From NCBI GenBank assembly GCA_934045075.1, contig OW203722.1:16957486-17021485 (forward strand): DNA of 64,000 nt. The letters are read 5' to 3'. Positions 1 through 13,127 of the stretch are shown piece by piece (within the stretch, counting starts at the first letter, position 1; the number at the start of each line of letters is the position of its first letter). The notes below the pieces were generated by a model. That model worked only from the letters and a program-made list of their open reading frames with translations. It was not told the origin of the DNA and did no database searches. Origin of the DNA: Yponomeuta sedellus (lineage: Eukaryota > Arthropoda > Insecta > Lepidoptera > Yponomeutidae). The translations under genes were made by a program, and so were the position numbers.

Positions 1-60
1 TTGATTAAGATAGGACTTAATCAAAATCAAATTTATTCAATTCAAAATCAGAAACCCATA

Positions 61-119
61 AAGTGAACTTATGATTTTGATTTATTGAACGTCAATAAAT
101 CAAAGTCATAAGTTCACTT
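61..119. repeat. Near-perfect 28-bp-arm hairpin
   Basis: Arms 61-88 and 92-119 are reverse complements with one mismatch and a 3-nt loop. The arm sequence was not seen elsewhere in the window. It resembles the hairpins at 19573-19632 and 39455-39519 in arm length but not in sequence. Confidence 0.9.
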
Positions 120-169
120 ACGAGTTTAGTTAAAGCATGGCATTTATTCTCAAAAGCATACAGTTAAAC

Positions 170-1577
<1,408 letters not shown>

Positions 1578-1725
1578 GAACACTTTATTGCACAGCCAGA
1601 AAAAAGAATACAACTATGATTTCTAAATCTAAGTATTGTTATACAATTGGTAGTCTGATCGTTAAGACCGATTTCTTCCAGGTAACCTTCGGAGGTAAGA
1701 CTAATCAACCAATTAACCAATCAGC
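1578..1725 (-). mobile_element. LINE 3' end (family Z), source of the GATA array
   Basis: Read on the minus strand this has the family-Z order: a conserved block beginning CTGGAAGAAATCG, a short inverted pair around the GGTC/GACC-type stem, a CCAATTGTA block, then a GTGCAATAAAGTGTTCTC end running into the CTAT tail. The closest sibling is 12998-13127. Only the 3' non-coding end is present, so this is a 5'-truncated non-LTR retrotransposon. The clade (CR1- or Jockey-like) was not verified. Confidence 0.75.
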
Positions 1726-2149
1726 CTGCTTTTTTAAAGCTGTGCTTAGCTTGTCAGGTCTAAATGTATCGTTGCAGAGGCAAAAAACAAATAAAATTAG
1801 TTAGGAACTAATGAGTGTGTAATTTCGTTGGTGGCGGAGGGTGGCTCTCGGCCGGCGGTCCTGAGATCTTAAGGGTTGACCCTTACCTGGAAGGGTGTAT
1901 CATTAGACTTGGCCTACGATTGAATACTACTGCGGCATCAATCAAAAGGAGATCAGATTAATTATTTGCCCATTCGGGGATGAAGATGTGTGTAATCAAT
2001 GTGACTGGTAGAGAAAAAGAGTAAATATATCTATATGGAATGTAAAGCTAATACTGTACTGATGATACTAATTAATTAACTAGATTTTCAAATGTTCATA
2101 CTTACTTACAGTCTATTTAAATACTTATGCACTGTGTTAGAACAGTGGT
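1726..2149. other. Non-coding, no recognised feature
   Basis: Single-copy in this window. A GC-richer patch at about 1826-1900 stands out slightly, but no motif or convincing reading frame was seen. Confidence 0.5.
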
Positions 2150-2215
2150 TCCCAACATGCGGTCCGTAGACCACAGGTGGTCCGTGATATCCTTGAGCGT
2201 GGGCCGCGAAAGTGT
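2150..2215 (+). mobile_element. Possible hAT-like terminal fragment
   Basis: Begins CAGTGGTTCCCAAC, which resembles hAT-superfamily terminal inverted repeats, and is followed by a repeated GGTCCGT motif. No matching opposite terminus or 8-bp duplication was found nearby, so it would be a solo end or a non-autonomous relic. Assignment rests on the terminal motif alone. Confidence 0.35.
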
Positions 2216-2481
2216 CTGGCACAAACAAAGGAGTTATTAGTACAACATGGAGGTTTGCACCAATAAAAGAGTTGCAGTACATGGAGGTTTTGAAAACCTT
2301 GTGCGTTCCATTAGATGTGTTCAACTCGTCATACATACTGATGACTACACTTATTGAATTAAATTATACTTTGAATAATTTTCACTACTTTTATTGATAT
2401 ATGTGTGTTACACATTGTGATTCTTGTTAACAACAAAACATACGGTGGGCTGCTAACACGATGTGCGTTTCTACCTTATAC

Positions 2482-2652
2482 ACTTCTTCTTCTTCTTCAG
2501 GCTATATTATGTAGTCCACTGCTGGACATAGTTCTCCCCTAATGAGCGCCATAGCGCCCTGTCTTCAGCTTGCCGCATCCAGCATCTGCCTTTAGTTTTT
2601 CGCAGATGATCATCCCACCTAGTCGGAGGGCGTCCTATTAGGTGCGATTCAC
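2482..2652 (-). mobile_element. RTE-like LINE 3' fragment (family S), CTT/GAA tail
   Basis: On the minus strand the sequence encodes a degraded C-terminus of the type RCWMRQAEDRALW...ENYVQQWTT, then a stop, a short 3' end and a (GAA)n tail, seen here as (CTT)n at 2482-2500. This is the usual layout of lepidopteran RTE-like LINEs. Related copies: 43428-43512, 59040-59190 and 63770-63884. Confidence 0.75.
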
Positions 2653-2666
2653 AATCGCACCTAATA
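2636..2666. repeat. Perfect 14-bp palindrome at a LINE 5' junction
   Basis: Arms 2636-2649 and 2653-2666 are exact reverse complements around a 3-nt loop. The palindrome sits where the truncated family-S LINE fragment ends, which suggests snap-back synthesis when the insertion was resolved. Confidence 0.8.
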
Positions 2667-3767
2667 TAATAAGATTAAGTGTTTACGTGTAAAGGTTGAT
2701 ATGCTGTCGACTGTATTTTGTTCAGAATAGAGACTTCCAAATTATGAGGTATTATAACAAATGACCTTAGGCATAGGTTCAAATTAAAAGGTTCTTTACT
2801 TTACTTCAAATTAAAAGGCTGTCGCATAAATGTAGAGGTAGATGAATATTTTCGGTCATTGCAATTCCCTCCCTGTTATTTTATGCTTTTTGAAGACTCA
2901 TAGGGTACAACAAAAAGGGTGCGTGATGATTCATTGTACACCCTCTTAGATCTAAATCATACGAAAGTATTGACAGGGCATCATTACACATCGTTTATTT
3001 TCATGCAATCACTAACTATAGCACAATATCAAATGATGAAAAACTCCCCTCAGTAAAAAACCCTACGCCTAAATCATGGCGTTTACATATCATAACCGGA
3101 TAGTTGATTTCTGTGTATAAAACGCAAACACTTAAAGTGCAAAAAAGAAACATGGCGCGTGCCCCTACTTATGAAAAAAAAAATACCGATACTGGTACTA
3201 AGAGCCATAAAATCGTACCCTTTACTCTCTAGAATTCTAGTTACTATATTTGCGTATCAATTCATCGGCTAAGTAAATAAGGAATAAGGAAATGGCGAAC
3301 AAGAGTCACTCGCATTTTGCAGGGGTCGCTACAATGGACACCATTGAGAATAAAGTTTACCTACTAACGCTGTCGCGTGCCTCCACCCACGCACTGTGTG
3401 ATAACAAGTTGTTACACCTGCAAGTATGTATATTTGTGCACCACAGGGAAAAACACCTTTAAGCGAAGGCGTTAAGGGGTATAGAGTATGTAATGTTACT
3501 TTGTCGGATTGTTTTACATCTGTCCGGTGATAAAGTTCTTTTTCTAAAGCATGACTAACAAGTCGTGAGTTCTCAGTCTTGAGTTTATTGTTTTGAAATT
3601 AGGCTGGCCTTGTCTCTTATGCCAATTTTCACTCTTAATTTTACTTACATTAATACTATACAACATATAAGTAACATTGCTTGTTATAATACCACGGTGA
3701 AAGTTTGGAATAGGTACATATTCTTTAACATGGTATGTATTGCATGCATTAATAATAAGGTCTTAAA
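2667..3767. other. Non-coding, no recognised feature
   Basis: AT-rich single-copy sequence with only short reading frames that look random. No RNA gene, repeat or promoter was recognised. Confidence 0.5.
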
Positions 3768-4231
3768 TAGTATAATGATGAAAACTGTTTTTATACGGAT
3801 TTATGCTCGTTTATTACCAACATTTTTACAATTTTCTTACGTTTCGGCACTTTTTGACTGTAGTTAAAAAAATATATTAATTTCAATTAATAATCAGTAT
3901 TTTTAAGTTCATGTAAAATAATCAGTTTATAAATTTAATTTTAACTTCAATTACTAATAATCGATATTGTTGACTTTATATAAAAATAAATAATTGGTTT
4001 GACTATTTTGGAACGTAACTTCATAATTAACTTTAGTAATTTTTGCCGAGCTTCTAATGCTTTCTAAAAGGCGCCGGTCACCTCAGTCATCCGGGACCAC
4101 GGCACCTGAAAAAGTGCCGAAACGTCGGAAAATTGTAAAAATGTAATAAACGAGCATAAATCCATATAAAAACTGTTTTAATTATGTCTACTGCTCGTGT
4201 TAACCTTAGAAAATACTATAGTGTAATGATG
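3768..4231. mobile_element. Fold-back element B1 with 13-bp TSD
   Basis: A 438-bp body (3781-4218) is bounded by 13-bp direct repeats TAGTATAATGATG (3768-3780) and TAGTGTAATGATG (4219-4231), one mismatch. The outer about 75 bp at each end are inverted copies containing the CGACGTTTCGGC-type core. The right end carries an extra about 30-bp tail that the left end lacks. The interior is AT-rich and non-coding. Sibling: 52197-52393. Confidence 0.8.
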
Positions 4232-5178
4232 TAATATAATGAATAGATGTAATGTATTTAATTAAAAAAATATCGACTGGGATAATAAATAATATCAATT
4301 TCGTGATTTCGATGCTATTTCAAAAAACACTGCCTAAACACGACACAAGACACAAGTTAAATTAAACGAAATATACGTAAGGGTTCAAGGAAATGTATTG
4401 CCTCAGCCTTTACGTGTGTCATAAAACTGTGTTTACTAAACATTTACCCAAACGATGATGAACGTATCCAAAGAAAACCGATGTCATTATCGCTATTAGG
4501 GCCATCAACATAAACGCCAATTATTTAGGGGTTTTCAATTTACTTTATTATCTATTTATTTATGCGTAATTGTCTTTAAACGACCTGTGGTCTCCACAAT
4601 CAACAGCAAAAGGTATGGAATAGTCCTTAGTACCGTTTCGAGATGTTGTTATAGTTATAAAGACAGTCAATCCTTTTGATATTCTCTTGACGCTGGATAG
4701 ATTTCTTTGTTCCAAAACTAGGAAATTATTGACACATACTATTAAAAACATTATGTTTATAGCCCGGAATCGTTCCAGTATTAAACGGATTTAATAGGCA
4801 GTGTTTATCTTAATTTTGGACATCATTTTACGCGGGTTCTTTTCTCAGTTGATATTTTATGGGAATAACTTTTTTGGAACATAAAATGAGGGTTTTCAAT
4901 CCGAAAAGTGTACAATTTACAGCGTATCGAGATTTGCATTTTAGTTACAAAATCGCTCGTAACGTAGGTAACTGTGCTAATTAATAATTTAATTAGAAAT
5001 TTTAGTAATAAAAAAAATCACAACATTAACTTTTCAAATATTTATAATATTTTATAAGTAGCGCAATACGTTTTTGGGTAATAGTCATGGAAAATTTGTC
5101 AACCAAATTCGAAGCCACCTGTAGCATGCGTAACTAGAGAGTAATAATTAGAGAGTAGCTATTTATGTCTCTTCAGAA
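4232..5178. other. Non-coding, no recognised feature
   Basis: AT-rich single-copy sequence. A 63-codon frame at 4560-4751 (minus) has no recognisable family or supporting context. Confidence 0.5.
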
Positions 5179-5429
5179 GAATATTTAAGTTTTATTATTT
5201 TTAATGCACTAACCCGTGCTAAGGACAATTCAAAAACCTAGTTAGAGGCTAAAACACGTACGTAATACAGAGATTATTGTAAAGAGGTTCGAAATTTCAC
5301 TGATGCCGGTGATTTGCCCATTAGCTCAGTTGGAAAGAGCGCTGGCACGGATAGCCAGAGGTCGCGGGTTTGAATCCCGGCATGGGTGGAATTTTTAGCC
5401 TCTTAATAGGTTTTTGAACATTTAAGTTT
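5179..5429 (+). mobile_element. SINE-A copy A1, tRNA-derived, with 14-bp TSD
   Basis: TSDs at 5179-5192 and 5416-5429 differ at one base. From left: about 57 bp of antisense 3' tail, then a sense copy with a leader, a tRNA-like body (5316-5390) and a 3' end stopping at a T-run (AATAGGTTTTT). The tRNA-like body has an A box (TTAGCTCAGTTGG), a B box (GGTTTGAATCC), and foldable D, anticodon and T arms. It most resembles insect tRNA-Ile (AAU) at both ends, with a changed anticodon arm. It is a SINE promoter, not a functional tRNA gene. Confidence 0.85.
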
Positions 5430-8400
5430 GTTTGTGTTTTTATGGCAAACCAGTGGCATCGCCCATCGGTATTACACACGCCCATATACTATAATAGAGG
5501 AGCATTAAAAGAGCTTCCCCGAATGACGTGCTCACTGAGCCCGTATATCTTGCGCACCTTGGGCAACAATGCAACAAATTAGAGCGAGTTCCAAATGCTG
5601 ATCGGCAAATCTTTCACCACTATGGCTTGCTGGCGACACGCTCAGAAGAAGACGCTTATATGATATAGGTAGGATAGACTATTCGAAGACGCCGTCGACC
5701 CACGATTAGACATGGGGTGGGAAATTTTTCTCCGCAGCACGCCGACGATATCTGAGGCAGTTTGCTGAAGGCGCTACACGGTGCCAAGAAGCGCTATCAA
5801 TGGAATAAAAATCATAATCATAACTTCGAACCTAGCATCAACAACCGGGGACTTTAATCGATTTCCGCTAAAAACGTCAGTAATTGGCAAAACTGCATTT
5901 AAGTCCTAGATTGTTAGACCTTGGTTCTTATATCTTGTTGTATGCGCTGGATGAAGATGGTTGAACACAGAAAAAAGTGCCGAGCTTTGGGGAAGGACTA
6001 TGTCTAACTGCGGACGAGTATGAACTGATTGGTTGACTGTTAACAAAAAAATAAGTCTCGCAATTATTTCCGCTCAGTTGTTCACAGTCCTCCAGAAATA
6101 TTCGAGTTTACTGTAAAATTATTTAAATGAAGAGTTAGCAAATTTTTCGAATTTTAAGTTCTTGTCAGCGCTCTCTCGGCCTTACTAATAAATAAGTTAT
6201 TTATACACTCTGAAGAACTATTTGACGTATATCAATTTAAACTGGTTTAATCGCATTTAGCATACAAATAACCAGTTTGTCAGACCTCGCATAACGCCTG
6301 TATACACAGCTCATAACCTTTATTAGTAAGGCCGTCTAAGTATAGTCTCCGCTTATCAGTCTTCATTAACAACGTTGGTCAATTTTTTCCTAAATTTATA
6401 CGTTCGATTTCGTTCTTTTGGTTGGTTGTATCTGGCATCAGAAGCTTTTGCGAATGGAAAATACTTTTCACTTGAGGAAAAGAGGATTATGACAAACTCC
6501 AACAGTGAGGAGGACGAAAATGGTGATAGAAATGTGCTGTGCCAAATCCGTGTCAGTAGCTAAGGAACGTACACATAATTTAGAGTTATGAACAGGAAAA
6601 AATGGTGATACCAAAAAATACCTTCCAAGAACACCCTCCTAAAAAATTAATCAATGTTCTTCAGATTTCGTGTCTTGTCAATTTTTATCATAGCATTCAG
6701 GAAGATTGACAGTATTATTCTTAACACCCACATGTCTTTGAAAGGTTGGTTTTACTTATAAGCCATATTCTAACAAACTGATACATATTTGTATGTCGTA
6801 TTTTGTACATACGAGTATGTTATTTTTATTTTGGCTACTGTGATGTTTTATTGGCCAGTAGAAATCTACCAAAGGAGGTTGGTCGATTTTTTTTTTCCAT
6901 CGCATCTCTTTCAAAACAAACAACTATGTAATTGATAGCGTTCGTGCTGCCTGATGCCCTTCTAAATTAAATTTAGGCGTGATCAGACTCACTTGAGGCG
7001 TTTTCTCTGTTCATCAATCAACATGCAGACATGAGTTACCCACCGTCTCTCTCATACGATTAACTAACTCCCTTTGTCAGACAAGGAGAGTTTACGTTGA
7101 TTAGATGGAACATACAATTATGAGGTCCAAAGTTCACAGGATTCTCCTGTATTTGGTGAGACGGCCGACTTCAGAAGCTTGCGTTAATCAATTTTGTACA
7201 CAATCTTATTGATTTTTTGCTACCTAATGACCAAAAACAACAGCTGCCAAATTAACAGGCTGGCACCAAATAAACTGCCTGTAGTGTAAAAAAAATAAAT
7301 GGAAAACAGAAGTCGAAGAGAAAATATGGAGATACCAAAAATTTTTCTCAGATAGAGCCCAAAACTACTTGCAGAAATTTATTAGAGAAAAGATTAAATG
7401 GCTACATAAATACTATTTTTATTAGTTTATTCGTGGTCTAGCAATTCATCCTTATCTAATAGCGCGATCAGGCTTCACCCTTTATGAACATTTGTTATGA
7501 GCTCAGATACCCGAACCACAAAGTACAAAAGCCATTGAGGTAACGTTTCGAACGATTAAAAGTCATAATTTTTTTTACTTAGCACATTCATATTTTTTTT
7601 AGAAAGTTCTATCACTAACAAAGTCTGATCTTCAAACTTTAAAAGCTCTGTAACACCGCACTCCGAGAAAGGAGCACGATTTGCATTATCAGATTACGCT
7701 CGGCGATCGGCGCAGTAGGACGTTACCCTTATTTGTTTTAGGTCACCATAAATTCTCTCACAGGCATACCGAAACCGCGGGAACCGGAATTTATGGGGCG
7801 AGAAATAAACCATTCGCGTTTGATAAATGTCCACCCTACTCGATTAGACGAAATTAGATTAATGCCAAGATAAACTTTCCACCTTTTTTGAACGTTTTTT
7901 GCATTGAACATTCGGCTTTGTATTCAAATTCCACAAGAAAACGAATTTTGTCGGCTATTCGTCCCATTTCAATATAATCCGCTGACTGATTGAACTAAAC
8001 AATTGAGATTACAAGTCGATAACAGATTGTTGACTTGCTCGTCCAATGCTGATGAAACAGGCGAGGGTTTCGTCAGTTTCCGTAAATCAAGCGACTCGCA
8101 GGACCGATGGATCCCGTTTTGCATCCGTTCGTAAGTCAAGATTGCTATCAAAGATAGATTTACAAGAGCTGTCCTCGACGGGAGTAAGTTCCCTTTTTGT
8201 CGTGACACGAGCAAATTATTCATTTATACCAACTGCACTAAGGTCTGTTTTGGTGATTCCATCTCGGCTGACATCTTTAAATATTGCAGCGTTAATAAGA
8301 CTTGAATGTTCCAATGTCTGAACTGAAATTATTAGATCACATAATTTAAATGCAATTTTCATTCTGTATACACACTGCACTCTTGCATTTCTACATTTAT

Positions 8401-9519
8401 TTATCGTGAACGCGTATTGTATTGTTTATTTTGTTTAACTTTACTAATTTCATATACAAATATTTTTCTTCCAATAAAGATTAGTCATCGATGCGTGTAA
8501 AGGGTTAGACGCATTGCGTGCGTGCGGCATAGTTTAAAATTCAAAAGAGATCGAAACAAATGCTCGCTTGATTTAGTATTCGAAAAGTTAACTCGATTTG
8601 TTCAAGTTGCTGTCGACACCTCTGGGTGGGCGCCGGACACCCGCCAGCACAGTTCCGAGCCTAGTTTTATGCTCAATGGCTTGTCATAAGTTTTTTTTAC
8701 CGACATCTATTTATGATGTAAAACATGAATTTACCATGAGATTCGTAATCATACATAAATTAACATACATCGACGATACTGAATCACGAATTACACACAC
8801 ATATTCTCCAACCCTTTTGATTTATCCGCATCTACGAAAGCGTAAAATTGTCTTTAAAGTGTTCAGTACCTTTATATTTTTAAACTCAACAAAAGATTCA
8901 AAAGTAACCAATCACCCTTTCGTTTTGGCATCGATTTGGTGCAAAAAGAGACAATTTCCGGGTTCGCGGATACGTCTCAATCGCTCGCACAGGAAGTCGA
9001 GACGGTTCATTAGCCTTAGCTTTATATTAAGTACCATAAAGGCTTTTACTTTTGCCGACAGCACAATGTGATATTTGCTCTTTTATGATTTATTTTCACG
9101 CTCTCCTTGGCAGTGCTCCATCCCTGCTTCTCGTCTCGGATGACAATTTGAATTTTGATATCAGCGGAAGTTTTTTTGGCAACCTTCAATCAAATGGAGC
9201 GTAGTTGAGTCCTGGGTGTGCCTTAAGTTTTTGGTCGTGTGCGTTGATGACCATCGCAATGACCTAGATTCAAATTCTATGCAGTATTTTAAAGTAGGTA
9301 CAGCAACATAAACCGATGGCAACCAAAGTTTAAAGAGTATTGCTCCCCGCAAAACTGCGTGAGTGATTCAATCTCACCGCGAGTATTATTCAGAAGAGCG
9401 ATGATATATTCTCGGATACTGACAAAGGGCTGACCATTTTTACAACAGTGAGGCTGAGTACGATTGATCGTTAATTTAGTAATCCATTTAGTACAAAATT
9501 TAACCGATATATTTTATAC
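5430..9519. other. Four kb of mostly single-copy non-coding DNA
   Basis: No repeat family used elsewhere in this window was recognised. Reading frames at 6375-6563, 7969-8223 (minus), 8046-8321 and 8598-9071 have no recognisable domain. The largest (157 codons) does not begin at ATG and is not framed by convincing splice sites. Unique flanking or intronic DNA is the best description. Confidence 0.5.
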
Positions 9520-9905
9520 AGCCTATAAACTTCCCACTGCAGAACACAAGCCTTTTCACAGAGACAGAAAGAATAATCAGCTTATTTAGTTTCCACTGCA
9601 GAACACAAGCCTTTTCTCAGAGAGAGAGTATTATGGGCTTTATTACCACGCGTACCCATCGCAAATTGGCAAATTCAACGGCTGAGGTATGTGAATACCT
9701 CAGACACTCATATGTTCCTCACGATGTTTTCTCTACCGTTAGCGAGTGGGATTGCTGCTTCAAGTATAATTTCACAAGTGTTACACACGTATCTTAGAAA
9801 ACAAAGTCATTGGTATTTAAACCACGGGATTCAAATCCACGACCTCCCGAACTTGAGGTCGGAGTTCAACCGCTCCACTACCACTCGTGGTCTAATCCAT
9901 TATAA
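9520..9905 (-). mobile_element. SINE-E copy E1, near full length, tRNA-derived
   Basis: On the minus strand a tRNA-like head (about 9840-9900, with B box GGATTTGAATCCC) leads into a body containing a repeated ACCTCAG motif, a block ending CACTCGCTAACGGT..., and a 3' end resembling the common lepidopteran AGAGAAGGCCTGTG...CAGTGG terminus. The 3' end is locally duplicated: the CACTGCAGAACACAAGCC motif occurs at about 9536 and 9592. Relatives: 29575, 49051, 51945, 61650 and 62361. Confidence 0.75.
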
Positions 9906-11404
9906 TGAAGCATAAATATTTATGAAATCATTCTCTTCATTAAAGCAAATTAACAATGTTTTCTCAAAAATCTAATAAATATATTATGTTCTAGACAGAT
10001 AAAATACAGATATAGAACACTTTTCTGTAATACATACACATAAACACACATCTTTATCCTGGAGGGGAAGGCAGAGACCAGGATTTTCCATTTGCAAACA
10101 CGCACGCCGCGGTACTTTTTATGTTGTCGTTCGCTAATACATATATTTAGTCACCACATGTGTTAGCTTTTGTTACTTAACTTAAATAGAAACGATAATA
10201 AATTTTTTACTTCTCTAAAGTTTGAAAGTTTGTAAAGCTTGAAAGTTTGACTTACTTTTGATATACAGTTGATGCTAGTTTCATAATTATTCAATGATAC
10301 ATATTATATTCGGGTTATAGGTTTGTATCTCGCCTGTCTAAATGTATTGTTGTAGTACAGATGTAGCTGCTCCAGAAATAGAATTAGGAATATTTTAATA
10401 CTTCATTACCATGCCCTGTTGCTTTGATGGTAAAAAATAAAATTTAAAAAGCTAAAGATTTGAAATCATTTTAAAGCTTGCTTGTAAAGTTCACTAATTC
10501 CCGGTTTCTCATACACTATCAGTCAATTAGCAAGTTCTCCTATCATAGGTTTCCCTCAAGGTATGCCGCTTCCTTCTGTCCTAGGCTATGCTTATCCACC
10601 CACTGCCAGCAAACGAGTCATACACGAACAATATATTAATATACTCTTAGTGGTATTAATCATTACTACTGACAAGAGCTAAAAACAGCAAAACCTTATC
10701 GGACTCTTTGGACCAAAATTAAAGTAAGTGTAGACGAACAGATTACTAACGTTCGAGAAATTCTCGATTAGTCACCCACCGACCTACGCACCAGTGCAGA
10801 TCATACATGATTGTCAAGACGACAAACGAAACGCGCAACAAACCAAAGGAATGTAGGCAATCCGACAAAGATTTGTACAACAAAATGATGATCTTAATCA
10901 CATCACAGCAAAGTTTTCTTTTTCGTCCTCTCCGGCATCCACGGCTGGTTAATTAAAACGCGCCAGTGACATCGTTCATCTAGCCCCACTTGCACTGCCT
11001 GCTATACTTTTTGTCGTGCTGCTGACTAAATTATGTCTTCATAGTGACACCGATCCGTTATCTCCCGGTGAGATCTCATCTGACACTGATGGAGCTCCCT
11101 CACCAATAATTTGTACCTGCGATTGTATTTAGTGATCGGGATGCGGCTGATACCGATTGAGCTATGTGCAATATAAATGATCCCGGGACTGTTTTAAGGG
11201 TCGGTGGTTCCTCGGGTGCGATTGATAGTCGCATTTTGGTGCGCTTCCGATTCTTTGAGTTTTTCAATCTTTGTTTATTTACGGAGAAGCATCTATAGTG
11301 CACAGCAAGACTGAGAGCCGGTTTCTAAATTAAAAATTTCACTAAGTAAATAGTTTAATTGTGTAAACGGTGCGTTGCAGTCCATTGTGTGCAGCCGAAA
11401 CATA
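9906..11404. other. Mostly single-copy non-coding DNA with one RTE scrap
   Basis: Apart from the RTE-R fragment at 10050-10150 nothing was recognised. Frames such as 11100-11303 (minus) look random. Confidence 0.5.
10050..10150 (-). mobile_element. RTE-like LINE fragment (family R, copy R2)
   Basis: Matches pieces of the R-family 3' region (the block with GGCAGAGACCAGG, then CACGCACGCCG and TACTTTTTAT) but with an internal deletion compared with the copy at 49647-49894. Confidence 0.6.
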
Positions 11405-12135
11405 TCCAAAAGAGCTAGATTGGCTATTTATAATGGTGTGCTGGTTCCTACACCTATGGTAGCGAGACTTGGGCGTGGCAAAAGAAGCAGGAAAGTAGAA
11501 TTAATGCAGTTAAGTAGTAATGAGGTCCTTGAGAAGTATGTGTAGTGTTACTTTGAGTGACAGGATACGCAATAGTCTGATTAGAGAACGTTATAGACTG
11601 AAAAAGGATCTATTGACTAGAATTGAGAAAGGAATGTTGCGTTAGTTTGGACATGTGGAGAGGATGAAGGAAGAAAGATTGATGAAACAAGTATATATAT
11701 TACTTTTAATGCACTAACCCGTACTAAGGACAATTTTAAAAACCTATTTGTACGTAATACAGAGAATATTGTAAAGAGGTTCGACATTTCACTGATGCCG
11801 GTGAGTCGCCCATTAGCTCAGTTGGAAAGAGCGCTGGCATGGATAGCCAGAGGTCGCGGGTTCGAATCCCGGCACGGGTGGAATTTTTAGCCTCTAAATA
11901 GGTTTTTTGAAACAAGTATATATTGCGAATGTGAGTGGAAGGGCTGGTAAGGGACGTCCCAGGCGGAACAAATAGAGGATGTATTAGGAAAGGGAAAAAT
12001 AAAAAGTACCGGGAACTGTCGTGCGTGTATGCAACAACTTATGAACGTTGATGAAGCGAAGGTTATCTGTCAGGATCGTGTCAGTCCCTGGTCTCTGCCT
12101 ACCCCTCTGGGATACAGATGTGAGATTTTTCAGAA
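11405..12135 (+). pseudogene. RTE-like LINE, C-terminal ORF remnant (copy R1)
   Basis: The translation reads in order YNGVLVP, YGSETWAW, LSDRIRNSLIRERY, LTRIEKGMLR, a stop, then FGHVERMKEERLMKQVY. After an interrupting SINE (11684-11923) it continues as NVSGRAGKGRPRR...RACMQQLMNVDEAKVICQDR...YPSGIQM. The YGSETW and FGH-x-x-RM motifs fit the region downstream of the reverse transcriptase in RTE-clade LINEs. An in-frame stop, small indels and the SINE make it non-functional. The 5' RT and endonuclease domains are absent. Confidence 0.8.
11684..11923 (+). mobile_element. SINE-A copy A2 nested in an RTE ORF, 15-bp TSD
   Basis: Perfect 15-bp direct repeats GAAACAAGTATATAT at 11684-11698 and 11909-11923 bound the element. 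The duplicated bases belong to the RTE reading frame, which resumes after the insertion. The left end is about 48 bp of antisense 3' tail. The rest is a sense copy with an intact tRNA-like body (about 11808-11880) ending at a six-T run. A2 is younger than the RTE insertion. Confidence 0.92.
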
Positions 12136-12354
12136 AAGTGCGCGAAAGAACGCTACTTAAGTATTTACTTAGTGAAATTTTCAATTCAGAAACCGGCCAT
12201 ATGTCTGGATTTTAAGCGGTAAAATGAGAAAAAATTTATATACACATTTTGCTTGCGTTGGAATGTTTATTATTTAGGTTACCCGGGATGAAATAATTAT
12301 TACAACAACACAATCCACTTTTAAATCGGTTCAAGCTCTTCAAAGTAAATAATA

Positions 12355-12461
12355 AAGATAAGACAAGAATATTCTTTATTGCAGACACCAGAAAATAATT
12401 AAAGAGACAACAGTTACAAAATAAGAGGTACAATTGGCGGCCTTAGTGCTAAGAGCAATAA
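12355..12461 (-). mobile_element. LINE 3' end (family Z, copy Z2)
   Basis: On the minus strand: a TTGCTCTTAGCACTAAGG stem-like block, GCCGCCAATTGTAC, and a terminus TGCAATAAAGAATATTC with a (TTGTC/TTATC)-like tail. Truncated just upstream of the stem. Confidence 0.75.
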
Positions 12462-12521
12462 AAAGGTAAAAAGCATAAAGATACGAACAAACAGAGGAAT
12501 CCTGAAAACATTACACTCTGT

Positions 12522-12763
12522 AACGGTGCAAACCTCTTCACACCATTTTTATTTCTTTTTCTATCTATCATTTTCAAATATTTAAATTACGTCACACATT
12601 CTTCGATTTCCCTCATCATCATTACTACTTTACCCTTTGACCAGATCTGACTTTTTTACCTGCTTCTCCGTTTATCCGTTTTTTATCCAGTTTTCTGTTT
12701 ATTAAAATATTATACTACTAATCTACAAATAAAACCACACCCTGAAGTCGTTCCAGAGTTTAT
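12522..12763. mobile_element. Dispersed 240-bp repeat, possible solo LTR
   Basis: Closely matches 41884-42122 in the same orientation, including about 70 near-identical bases around the TTCTTTTTCTATCTATC block. It starts TGTAACGG and can be ended at GTTCCA, so it has TG...CA termini in either reading. No target duplication was found. A LINE or SINE 3' UTR is the alternative. Confidence 0.5.
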
Positions 12764-12997
12764 TATTATTTGTAAAGATATCCAACGTTCCAACTCTTTT
12801 GGGCAGTAGTGCAAAAATAAGGAATTACATATCAATCTAGTCATTTGCCTAGCTGGAGAACTGATAATATGTTGGACAGAAGAAAGCAATACTTATCCAG
12901 CAGTACAATAAAACAAAAATACTTTCATACAATACTATACACTTACTTATCCTAGTCCTAACTAACAGGTGCATACATGGTAATCCTGAATAAATAA

Positions 12998-13127
12998 TGT
13001 AGATAGACAGAGACCATTTTATTGCACAACCAGAAAAAATTATACAACCATGGTTTCTTAAATCTAAGTAATGTTATACAATTGGCTTATCGCTTAGAGC
13101 GATCTCTTCCAGACAAGCTTTGGATGG
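12998..13127 (-). mobile_element. LINE 3' end (family Z, copy Z3)
   Basis: The closest relative of the LINE end beside the GATA array (1578-1725). It shares the CCAATTGTATAACA block and the GCAATAAAATGGTCTC terminus. Its tail is only a couple of TCTA units, so the array at 170-1577 is a locus-specific expansion. Confidence 0.75.

Noticed and set aside
5316..5390. Functional tRNA gene
   Set aside because: The cloverleaf is fairly intact, but the anticodon loop lacks U33, and the same sequence occurs about ten times with TSDs, so it is a SINE body.
8598..9071. 157-codon frame
   Set aside because: Does not begin at ATG, no recognisable domain, no convincing splice sites; compatible with chance in a 64-kb window.
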